Assembly (NCBI RefSeq): GCF_020740795.1
Contig: NC_067283.1
Span: 109,479,706 to 109,543,705, forward strand
Direction: 5' to 3'
Origin: Apus apus
Taxonomy: Eukaryota; Chordata; Aves; Apodiformes; Apodidae
DNA length: 64,000 nucleotides
The notes beneath the pieces are model-generated. The model ran no database searches. It saw nothing but the letters and a program-made list of their open reading frames with translations, and had not been told where the DNA came from. Positions 47,901 to 58,850 of the stretch are shown piece by piece (within the stretch, counting starts at the first letter, position 1; each line of letters starts with the position of its first letter). The position numbers and the translations under genes were made by a program.

Positions 47901-50900
47901 AGTAACCTCTGCAAACTGAAATCAATCCCTCCTGTAATGACTTTCCCAACTCTTTGCTTCTGTTTTTCTCCAAGCCAAGGAGCATGTCTGAAACCAACAA
48001 AAGAGGATATGATACACAGTTCCCCTCCTTAGGAATTTCATTGAACCTTTAAAACTAGAACTTACAGTTGCTTTTTTAAAGTCAGATTTCCTTTTCTTTT
48101 GCACTTTAAATATGAATTTGAGGCTGTAACTTTGCATAGGCTTTAAATGAGCTTTAGAGTCCTCAATGGACTTCATTCAGTTTGAATGAACACGCTCTAA
48201 AGTAACGAGGACAGAAAGTTCCTTAAGTTGATGTTTTCCACAGATGTCTGAGATTTAAATACTACTACAAGTCAGTTATAGCATAGACCTTCATTGATTA
48301 TAGCAGCATTTGATGCCTACTCTCTGCTGCCAAGCACTCTTACTCTAATCCCTGCTGCAGGGTATCTTAACTTTGCATGAGCATAATGGCAGAAGAGTAT
48401 CTGACACCCAAAAATGGGTTGAATATTGTAGGCATTTATTACTAAGCTATGCAAATGGTCTCCCCTCCTCAGGATCCTAAAATATTTTCTGAGGTGTGAG
48501 CAAATGTAGAGCTGAGGCTGGAGAACTCAGTGCCACCCACCTGCTCAAGATGTCATTTTCCCTACATTGCAAACAGGCACTTACATGGAGCCCATACTTA
48601 CCTGATTCTCTTCTTAGTGGGATACTCAGAAAATGAGAGCACATCACTAAAACATTACTGCTGCTAATGGAGGCTAATACTGTGGAAAGAAGGAAGATGA
48701 AACAGATATATGTTGCCTGGTTTTAGGGCTTTAATGGGAAAGAGACCTCCTGAGGGGTTCACAATACTCAGCCTGTTCTCCAGTTGCAGTCTCATTCTTA
48801 TTTAGGGTCTTGGTATTTGGCAGATAAAATCCTTTTTCCAGAGTGTATCCCACTAGAATCTAATGAGATCCCATTTTTTGAGATAAAACACTGAGGTCTG
48901 AGGGATGGCCACAGATCTCAGAATGCCAGCTCTGGAATTGCTCCTCAACCACCCAGGGGAGCAGTAGCAGAGCTGAAGCCCACAGCCGAAGAGCCGGGGC
49001 AGTAGAACAGCACAGCAAGCAGCTGCCAGCTCTGACCATGGTCTTCTTTCACCTTCCCAGGCCCTCAGGACCCAGAAGTAGCTTAAGGACTCCACTACCC
49101 CTTGTGCTATTTCATCAGCAGAAGACCACTGCTTCACTTTGCTCTTCAGGAGGAGACTGCATGGTGGGATCTGTCCAGGTGCCGAGTGCTGCTGAAGCTG
49201 GCATCCTGTGCTTGGTGGCTGTCACCACTGCAAGAGACACTCCTGTCACCCTCCTGGCTGGAGACAAGACCTGAAAGTGCAAACCTCAAACTTCACATTC
49301 TTCCTTTTTTCCTACAAGAGTGAGGAGGAGCGTCTGCACCAAAGGGAGTGGAAATGGGCACTGGCAGGACCATGCCACCCACCCACATATGCAGGTGTTT
49401 ACTGCCTTGCTTTCCCAGGTCATGAGCTGGTGTTTCTGCAGGTGTTCCTACAGCAAGGGCAGGCTGAGCACAGGTGGATTTTCCACAATCCTCTGGCTTT
49501 GCTTTCCATCCTGATCTCAGCTATGGGTGACCCATTCCCTCTCCTACATCTGATCAGGCTAAAAATCACCCATTAAAAAATAATGATGACTCCAATCAGA
49601 AACAAAACAAATTCTCATACCTCTCTGGAACAGCTGTTTCCCTCCACCTGTGAACCCCAACAACCACCACACTGAAATGAAGACCTTGGGAGGTTGGAGC
49701 AGAGCTGTGGTGAAACTCTATGCCACTGAGGAAAGGATGTGACAGCAGGCCATGCCGACAGATCTGTACCTTGGCTGAGTCCTGGGGCCTCCAAACCTGG
49801 CCAGCTCCTAAGCCTGCCTCTGGCTTCCTAATTAAAGGGGCTGCATCAATCCCTTAGAAGAAGCTTCCCCCTTCTGAGGTTGTTTCTGTCAAAGAAAATG
49901 ATTAAGATGACTATAAATAATATTACTGTTGTCCTAAAAAGTCAGAAGGAAATCTGTGGTCAGCCAGGCTGTTTTTTTCCTGGAATTCAGAAATGTGCCT
50001 GTTTGTTTCCCAAACAGCCTTTTGCCTCAGACAAATAGAGACAAAAGGAAATACCTGGCACCAGATGGCGACTGAGAGTGGGATTGCTGGGAAGTGCTCC
50101 TGCAGCAGCACAGCCAGGGCTCTCCTATGGCTCTGTCCCAGGCGGCAGAGTGTGGCAGTGTGTGACCCCTCGAATTTGTCCTTGTTATGGAGCTGGTGAG
50201 GTTCAGAAGAACTGCAACCAAATATTCAGTTTAGAAATTATCTTGTTCCCATACTGTATTAGTTGTATTTCCCTTCTGTCGTTGCCATTTACAAGGATAT
50301 TGACATAGAAACCAATGGTTTTTTTGTTGAGCTCATTTTCTCTTCCTGCCTGTTTAACCTCTGAAATTATTGGGTGAACTATTTGCAGAAACAATATATT
50401 TGATAAATATACTCCTTTTTCCTTTTCACAAATTATCTGGAAACTGACATTGATTTTTTATTACTTTGTTCATTACCTACAGTATTTGTCAAATTGTTTA
50501 CAGTAATGCTCCAAACCATGTGTTGCTACCAAGCAGCCTGTCACAATTTGACTTAGTGATTTACTTTCTGGAGCTGGATCTTGAATAATTCTTCATGTCA
50601 CTTCCAAATCCCAAAGACACTGTTAATTTGCTTTGCAAAAGCATCTTCCTGCATCAGGATGACGCTGTGCTAGATGCTGCAGAAACACAGATGAAAAAAA
50701 ATTTCTAAATCCAAGACACAAAGTCTAAGCCTAGAAACACCTGCGTGTCACCAGAAAAGCCTGAGCACAGAAAAAGGCCGTGTCAATGAGTACAAGGTGC
50801 CAGCACTTGAACAGTTGTTAAAATATTCTGTAGGCATCACAGTAAAGAGTCTAAGCAAAGACTGGAAAAAGAATGAGGTATTTTACATAAAATGCCTAAA

Positions 50901-53900
50901 TAATTTTTGTTTATTTATTTATTTGATAGTAATGATCCTCTATGTTATTTAATATTGCTTGAGTTCTTCCCAGACCTCGCAGCTGCATGAACAACTCTGG
51001 TATCAAAACGTCTAGCAAAACGATATTTATAGATACATTTATGACCCTCATTAACATTTATTGTAATTACGTTTTCTGAGAGTAAAAGAGATCACAAACA
51101 CAATCAGAGTTTGTACCAAAAAAAAGTATGTTCTCAACCTTTAAATACAATTTCCTAAGTTCTGTCAGGAAACATTCTCATTTTAACTGTAGTTTTCCTG
51201 CCTGAAAAGGAGAGAATCTGCATAAAGAGACAGAGAAAAGACTCCACATATCAAGAATTTTCCTCATAATTTTCCACAAGGAGCTCACAGCTCTTTAGAA
51301 CTAATAATCACCATTTCAATATATAAAATCAAACTTCAGCAGAATCGGATGAGAGCGTATCATATGTGACTGCTGGGATTATATAATGGGAAAGTTCTCA
51401 TTGATTTTTATAAAGCATTGGATCCCAGAGATTTTAAAATTAGGCATGGAGGCTGACCCAGATTGGGTGGAAAAAGCTTACAGAATCCCAGGGAAGAGCA
51501 CAGTCCAGGGAGAAGTCTCAGGAGGTACAGTTATTTTTAACCTTTCAGACCTGTGTGACAAAGAATGAATTCTGAAAACTCTGGGTAGAAAAGATGTATT
51601 TAGTTTCAGAATTTTAGAATACTCTACCCCCTCCCCCAGAGGTTGACCCTGGTAGAAAACTTGTACAGCAAACCTTTTTTTTGGATTAAGGAAAAAATTT
51701 GAAATAAACTGAAGCTGCCACTTCTCTTGTCCCTCCATAAACTGTACGACACAAAAGCAAAACATCTTCTAGGATGTGGTTCAACTAAAGAACAGAATAT
51801 GCAAGGCTAGAATACCAAGACAGAAAAGATTTTCATTTTAGCTAGAATCAAGAAAGTTAGATTTCTAATCAAATATGGCATTCACCAACTCTTGAAACAA
51901 AAAGATGCACTTATTCTCAGACTTAACATTTGAAAATGGCTCAAAAAATGCTGCAGTCTTCTAGCTATTACATGTGCCTCATTAGGTGATTCAAACAAAA
52001 TATTCTGTTGAAACTGTAGATTAATTTACTTTCAACCTATCACAGGTTTCAACTTTTCTTATAAATATGACAGGACCATTAGCTGTGTAGATTTTAATAT
52101 ATGTGCTGGACAGCATTTCAGATACACATTTGTTTATTTGTAATGGAGTAATATTACACAGGCATTTGTGTTCCAGATCAGGTGGGGATGAGATGGTTGT
52201 ACTGGGACCTGATCATATTGTACCAGTGCATATATTTTTTGCTGCTCTGAATTAGGAAGAGGACCAAGTATACATTATTTTGACAATCTAATTATATAGT
52301 ACTTGCCATTAACGGTTTGAAATCCTCATTACTGTTTCAGTGCCATTGTATTGTATAAAAGGGTAAACTAGGGCTTTAACACACTCCCCTAATTCCTAAA
52401 GATGGAAAGGTAAGGAAATGCAAGCAATAGAAGAGGCAGAACAAGAGTTTCGTTTCCAAAGACCCCTCTAAAACCCTCGGCAAAAAGTGTGTGGGGAGCA
52501 GTCAGTGAGGCAGGGGAGTTCAAGCTGCCTTATAACTTGTTGGACTAGGACTTCTGTGGCATCTCATGCAGGCATTTTAAGGGTGCCTTTTATTACCCAC
52601 TGTGGAAATTTTACAGAATAGGACTTTGGAGCTGCTTATGAATCTGGTGGTGTGACCAGTGAGAGATGGAAGAACACCTGGAAGAAGAGCTCACCTCTCC
52701 CTGATGCTCTCCTACCTTGCTCTACACTGTGCTTTCTGTGGTGGGATCCTCCCCCAGCAACACCAGCATGCCATGCCCGGCACAGGCAGGGCAGGCAGCT
52801 CTCCCCCTGCCAATGCTTCCAGTGCAAACCCCGGAGTTACAGCCCCAGCTGTTCACTGCTGGCAGGTGGGTGCAGCAGCAGCTCAGCAATGGGTAGCTTT
52901 GGGTAATGGGGTCCTGCTGCTGCCTCTCATTCCCACTGTTCATTGTAAAGTGTCCCAAGACAACGCTGCCCAGGATGGCTTTGGGGATTTACCCTGTTGT
53001 TTGGGGTATTTTCTAAAAATGTTTCCTTGTTTTTCTGCTCAAGCCAGATGAGATTCCTGATCATGTCCAAGTCTTGGCACAAATGTGAAGGCAATGCACT
53101 GCGGTACTGGCAGAAGGTGACAATGCCTTAAGCTGGTATTGCCAATGAGGACACGGGCAATTTCTCAGATGGAAATCATTGGCCTCACAGCCATATTTTA
53201 TTAACAGAGCTGAACATTTCTCATTCATTGCAAGCTGGCTTTGTTTGAATTACCCTTCCCATTTTTAGTGGAAGAAAAATAATTCTAAGTCAGTGCCCTA
53301 CAAGTTAAGATTTATTTTTTTTTACATAATAATCTTCCTTAGCTCTTACAAATTTTTCCTTTTTTACCCACAGATTTTTGTGTTGCCACCTTTGCCCAAA
53401 AATCAGAACTGCAATCATGCCCTGTTGATCCTCAGCCATCTGCTGTTAGAGACACAATACAAAGCACATGACTGCAGTTTGGACAAACTTAATTCTAAGG
53501 CAAGAAAGAGTCAGATTTAATTGATCTACAACTTGACATTCAGTTCCTGCAACTGAATAGAAAAAAAAGGCATTTATAACCTATTAAAAACCCGAGGATG
53601 ATTTCAGTCTTTTTTTGTTTTCTTGTTGGAGAAATCAGTCTTTCAGAATAGCCTGGGAGTTTATTTAGAGAACCTAACCCCTTGGAGCCAGCATTTTCAC
53701 TAATGCATTTTACATTAGTGGGCTGCATCAGGAAATCCTGACTTTTGGTGCCAGGGGGGTAATTAATATCAGATCATGTTTGCAAAATGGTTGTGTTTAT
53801 GTGGGAATGAAGACTGAGCTCTAACTGGCAGGAGTTGAAGTACTCAAACTTGCTATGGAGCTTCAACAACTTGCTAGTGAGAGGGATGTTGAAATTAAAG

Positions 53901-56318
53901 TACTAGGTCTTGATGGCTTAGAGCTACAGCTGCTGAAGAGGGCTGCAGTCCTTAGGATTCTGCTCATAAACCTTTAAGGAGAGTTTGAATTGTTTTTCTT
54001 GAAAATGTGAGGGGATTGCAGATAAAATACAAATGATTGTTTTGCTCCTGTGGTCTCAGATGTTCCAGGAAATGCCAAAATATGCATAATACGGATCATC
54101 CACCCATGTGTGTCCCCCCTCCCTGACATATCCCTTCCTAGTCTCTATACTTACTAGCTAAGAAATATCCACAGATGGTTCAAAAGTATTTTTTCAGCAC
54201 ACCTCAGAAGTACTTGTTTTTGTGTTTGCTCCAGCTAGCACAGTCTAAAAGCAGTAGGTGTGGGTCAATTAAGCTGAAAAAACGTTCCTGCTGAGCTCTG
54301 TGTCTTGCAGCGATTCTGCTGTGCCACCCCAGTGCTCCTCACCCCAGGAAGAGCAGTTGCCCCTGTGCTTGGCACCCAGCTGCTCAGCTGACCTGCTTCT
54401 TCCTCCAGAGAAAGAGGAAGAACACCTCCTCTTTCTCCCTGCTCAAGCAAGAGCATCTAGGGAATGGGAACTCCTTTCATGCAGGTGATACAGCCTCCTT
54501 GCCTAGCACAAGCACTGTCTGCAGCTCCAGCCAGGACATCTCCAGCTCAGCTGAAGATGGCGGAAGGATATCCTGAGCATCAGTAGGGTCCCTGTATCAA
54601 AAACAGAAAAAGCACCACCATCTTCTATGAGTTGAAGAACAGCCTACTTAGTGGAGAATTTGGGTTCTCACCTGCCTGAAAGCCAGATTTTCTCAGCACC
54701 AACTCGGAAACTTGCACTGATGCTCAGTAAGGTTGATAATCACTCAGGACTATGAGACCCCCTGAATCATAACATTATGAATTTGAATAGGCAGAGTTTA
54801 AAATTAGAGGATGTTTTCTGAAGTTAAAAAGGAGTAATAGTACAGCTGAACAGCAGCAGCACTTGATGTTCAGAATAAGAGTTTCTCCTTCTGGTTTCCC
54901 AGCATCCATTTCAGTGGGCCCAGATTCTTTCCAAGACCATTCATTTACTCCCTTCCCTGTCAGATCCTTTGCTGGAAGTTCATGGCTCCCTGAGTGGTGG
55001 TGGGGATTAAAAGTAAAGGTGTAATCTATGTCAGAGATAATGTATGTTTTGTACTATAATGAGCCAATATACTATTATGGATCTTGTGGTCAGCTCACAG
55101 AGCTTGATGAATACAATCAATACGTTATTCCCCTCTGAGATCCAACCACCATCATCTCTCCATACTCACCTCTTTCCAGTAGTCCTTTGGGGATAATTAT
55201 CCCCACCAAAACCCTACTTTTAATGTGCCCACTGTCTTTCCTCCTGACATAAATTGGTCTGATACAGACACTAAGATAACAAATCTAGACTGTATTGTTG
55301 TTATCGCTGTTATTTTACTAGTTCTTTGGTCCTAAAATAGGGTAGTAATATAGTAATTTGTTGTAACTATAGTAAAGTTCTTTGTACTTAATTAATTGGT
55401 CCTCATCAGGTATTTGTGTAACAGATTATTCCTGTGTAAATCTAGAAGCTTAGGTAGGAATGTCCTAAGCTTGAATAGTCTCAGCAACACTGTCTCCAGG
55501 TTTTGTTTCCTGAAAGACCACCTCTTCCTTTTCTACTGGTATCTCTGAATATTACAGTTCATTTTGTGGCTTGCCTTGATTTTACTCCAATGTGTTCTAC
55601 TGTTCTTTTAAGCTCAATCCTATCAATGAGAGCTTCCTGTGCACTTCCTCCTTTGTTTGAAGGCACTGATTAGCTCTTGATCCTTCATACGGGGATACTT
55701 TGTACATCTACCCATAATATATTTTCTTTAAGGACTTGCCTGCTCTCCTGAACTCCTTTTCCTTTAGATTTTTTTCACCAAATGATGTTGCCTCTTCATT
55801 TGCTGGCATTACAGATGTCTTCCTGGTGGAAGTTTGCTGTTTGTTAGGCTTCCTGGGTAAAAGGGAAGTCCTTGACAAATTTCAGCCTAATTTGACACAT
55901 TTCACCAGATCTGAAAGAGATGTTTCAAGACATTACATTCCTACAAGGGTCACAAAAAAAACTCATCTAGGAATGACTCAGTTCAGAAAAGGCTGTGGCT
56001 AGAGCCCAACTTGTTACACACCAGAGAATCCAATCATAAACTTATTCTTGACACTACAATGTAAATATGGACAATATTGGTTCTGCTGCTCAAAACATTA
56101 TTTGCTCCTCCCCTTCCTTCCTTTTCTGAGAGTAAACTGTTATTACCTCATGATCTCTTACTCAAGCTGACTTTAAGAGCTGCATGAGGCAACTCTCTTC
56201 ACTGGCAAGAATGAACAAAGAATACCTCTTCCATTTTTCTGCTTTCCTTGTGCCTTCTGTATCAAAGTTCTCCTAGGAACCTGCCTGTGTTCTGCAGCAT
56301 TCCTCTCCCCAAGAGGTG
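44946..56318. other. Long spacer with alternating AT-rich and GC-rich patches
   Basis: About 11.4 kb with no recognised gene. GC-rich patches lie at about 45750-45960, 48940-49270, 52640-52960 and 54290-54560. They produce overlapping open stretches on both strands (for example 130 codons at 52659-53051), which look like composition effects. AT-rich blocks at about 45400-45500, 46030-46330 and 50880-51120 contain TAATTA-type and TTTATT-type motifs. A candidate exon at 54311-54484 is listed separately. Confidence 0.5.
54311..54484 (+). other. Candidate internal exon (plus strand, weak)
   Basis: The acceptor 'agctctgtgtcttgcag' is followed by 174 bases (58 codons' worth) open in one frame, then 'TGCAG|gtgata', a fair donor. 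The peptide is rich in P, S, L and E (for example CSSPQEEQLPLCLAPSC and LLPPEKEEEHLLFLPAQA), as expected from GC-rich, purine/pyrimidine-skewed DNA. No family recognised. Confidence 0.15.
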
Positions 56319-56484
56319 TTTGCACAGTGACCATTCCCCATTACCATCAACTCCCGCATTTCAGATGACTCAGCTTGATCAGTTGCAGAATGGCCTGGTG
56401 TACATCAGGAAGATGTAATTTCAAGTCTGTAGTGAACTCTCACCATAATGACAGCATTTGCCCTCTTCCAATTCGTTATTGCCA
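56319..56484 (+). repeat. 166-bp direct repeat, copy 1
   Basis: It matches 58521-58686 in the same orientation with no gaps and 5 differences in 166 bases (about 97%). Similarity starts at 'tttgcacagtgacc' and stops sharply after 'ttattgcca'. The flanks are unrelated and I see no terminal inverted repeats or target-site duplication. On the minus strand a frame is interrupted by TGA here but open in copy 2. The family is not recognised. Confidence 0.95.
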
Positions 56485-56959
56485 TGGTTTACCAACTGGT
56501 CAATCTTCCATATCTCCAAGAAGACATACTGCCCTGTTCACTGACAAAGTATCTTCTTTTTTCAAGTTTTGTCCTTCCTGAAAAGAATTCTCTATATGTT
56601 AATGTTCAAGCCTTATAAATAAATAAATAGAACCACGTTTCTATTATGCCAATGCAGTAATAATTTTGATGATACACTTAAGAATCTTCCTGTATTTTCC
56701 TGTATTTACTGCTTTTATAAACAAGTATCTGAAGTTTTAAGCATATTGATTCACTGTCCTCATTCTTGTTCCTCCTCTGATCTTACAAACCAATACCTCC
56801 TCCTATGTAATCTTCAGTTCCTGACATTTTCTGTTTCTGGGCACTGACGTGTTTGACTGCTAGGGACTGTGTGCATTAGAAGATGCATGGACCTGCAGTA
56901 GTGTCCAGCCTTCTCCTACCCCCAGCAAAGGAATTGATGAAGTGAAGCAAATTCAAGAT
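56485..56959. other. Spacer, no gene recognised
   Basis: AT-rich unique sequence with a short AAAT run near 56618-56632. Confidence 0.5.
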
Positions 56960-57367
56960 GGAGCACTTGACCTTTAAGAAGAGGTTGTGGGCACTGGGCT
57001 TGTTCAGCTAAGGTCAGATGGTTTTAGAGGGGATCTAAAAGCAGCCTTCAAGAACCTAAAGGAAGGTTACTAAAAACACCAAGCCAGGTACTTCATGGCA
57101 GTGCATGCTTGGAGGACAACAGACAAGCATGAGCTGAAGCAAAAGAGGTTAAGACTTGTTAATAGAAGAAACTTTTTCTCATGGAGGAAAGTCAGGCAAG
57201 GGAATAGTGCCCAGAGAGGTTGTGCATCCTCTGTCCTTCAGGGTTTTCATGACGTGAAGGAATGAAGACCTAACAACCTGATCTGATTTCATAATTGACA
57301 CAGCTTTGAGCAGGAGGTTGGACCACAGACTTCCTTAGGTCCCTTCCAACGTGTATTAGTTTATGAT
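56960..57367 (+). mobile_element. CR1 LINE 3' portion, copy J (old subfamily)
   Basis: The fragment shows 'gcactgggcttgttcagct', 'gaggggatctaaaagcagcc', 'aagaacctaaaggaaggtta' and 'gttaatagaagaaacttttt'. It ends with 'gagcaggaggttggaccaca', then 'aggtcccttccaac' and 'gtgtattagtttatgatc'. This is the C-terminal ORF2 region and 3' UTR of a more diverged CR1 subfamily. Several stops and indels are present. It lies between the two 166-bp direct repeats. Confidence 0.88.
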
Positions 57368-58520
57368 CGGACTCCTCACCTTCTGAGAATGCCATTAGTC
57401 ATTAAAGTTATAAAGCATCAAGTTCTCCCCTGTCCCTGTGTTAGCACTGGTGATACAGACACTTCTTTGTTCTTGCATGTCTCCTGGTCTACATTTAAGA
57501 AGCCTTTATATTTGTGGATGCTTCTAAGTCTCTTCATCTCTACTTCCTTCTAACTTTCTACACTCTCCCTTTACTCAAACATTATTTTTTTTGCTTTCAA
57601 AGACTACACAGCTCTCAGATTCAACAATGTACAGTATGGTGGATAAATGGACCCTTTACACTCTCATGATCTTATGCCACAGATTGCTGGCACTACTGCC
57701 CAGAGTGTACTTAGGGATCTACTCTCCTTGGATATTCATTTATCTGAAGAAAAATGAGTACCAGTCTCTCCTGCTCTCAAGATCTACACACGCAGAAGAT
57801 GGTGGTAGAGAGAAGTGTCCCAGTCTTTCCCACTCCAGTCATTAGCCACTAAGTAACAGAAGCAAGTCTCCTGAGCACCCTCTCCCTTACATGTACTGGT
57901 GCCTGGAAGGTGGCACGCTCCTTTAGAAACTCTGGGAACAGTTCCCCATGGAGATCTTCATGCAAAAGCCCTGCTTCCAAATGATAGGTATGACATAAAT
58001 CCACTAATTCATGCCTGTCTCAAGCTCAGATCTTCCACCTAATAATGGAGAAGGTGGTCTCAAACACATACCAAAGGAGGAACTAAAAATGATCTTACCA
58101 TCCATGTAGGCAGTTCCATAAATAACTGCTATCTCTTGTCACAGACATCTTCCAGTGTCTCCAGCAGCAATTCTACCTTCACACCTGTGTCAGGCTCCAA
58201 GGTGAGTCTTGCCTGCTATCCTTCTAGAAGATGGGCATGATCAAAAGGGGAGCGATCATGGCTTATAAAAACAGTACAGATGATCAGCATGGTCCCATGA
58301 TGAGAAATAGCAGTAAGAGAGCTTCTCTGTACTCACCTTAATACACAAACTGTCTGCACTACTGATGGCATAACACGGAGTAGCCTACAAGTTACTAAGG
58401 GGACCAACGTGTTGCAAAGACAGAGTCAAATACACAGCAGCCAGCATGACACCTTGCAGCATCCTCCTGTAACAATTCTCAGCAGAAATGTAGGCAGCTC
58501 AAAAAAGTTGCTTTGGCCCT
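57368..58520. other. Spacer between CR1 copy J and the second 166-bp repeat
   Basis: Unique sequence of medium base composition. It holds a candidate small exon at 58145-58201. A TATA-like 'gcttataaaaaca' occurs at about 58260-58273. No known gene or repeat recognised. Confidence 0.45.
58145..58201 (+). other. Candidate 57-bp exon (plus strand)
   Basis: The acceptor 'gctatctcttgtcacag' precedes 57 bases (exactly 19 codons), followed by 'CAAG|gtgagtctt', a strong donor. In the first frame it encodes TSSSVSSSNSTFTPVSGSK, a Ser/Thr-rich linker-like peptide. The family cannot be told from so short a segment. It may be chance. Confidence 0.22.
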
Positions 58521-58686
58521 TTTGCACAGTGACCATTCCCCATTACTATCAACTCCTGCATTTCAGATGACTCAGCTTGATCAGTTGCAGAATGGCCTGG
58601 TGTACAACAGGAAGATGTAATTTCAAGTCTGTAGCGAACTCTCACCATAATGACAGCATTTGCCCTCTTCCAATTAGTTATTGCCA
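58521..58686 (+). repeat. 166-bp direct repeat, copy 2
   Basis: Partner of 56319-56484, with 2,036 bp between the copies. On the minus strand one frame is open through the whole unit (blocks NWKRANAVIMVRVRYRLEI and TPGHSATDQAESSEMQEL). In copy 1 the same frame has a stop, so coding is not demonstrated. Confidence 0.95.
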
Positions 58687-58764
58687 CTCACTCAGTTCAA
58701 ACAACTGATACAAATTGATCATACATACTTCCAAGTATTCATTCAAATGGTGACCAGCTGCCAG

Positions 58765-58850
58765 AGTCACCTCCCTGCTCTGGCAGGGGGGTTGGACTAG
58801 ATGATCTCTAGAGGTCCCTTCCAACCCCTAACATTCTTTGATTCTATGAA
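58765..58850 (+). mobile_element. CR1 LINE tail, copy K
   Basis: It reads 'cctgctctggcagggggg', 'ttggactagatgatctctag', 'aggtcccttccaacccctaa' and 'cattctttgattctatgaa'. This is a classical CR1 3' end, about 85 bases long. It begins about 80 bp after the second 166-bp repeat. Confidence 0.93.

Noticed and set aside
52659..53051. 130-codon plus-strand open stretch
   Set aside because: GC-rich patch with overlapping frames on both strands. No recognisable domain and no paired splice sites.
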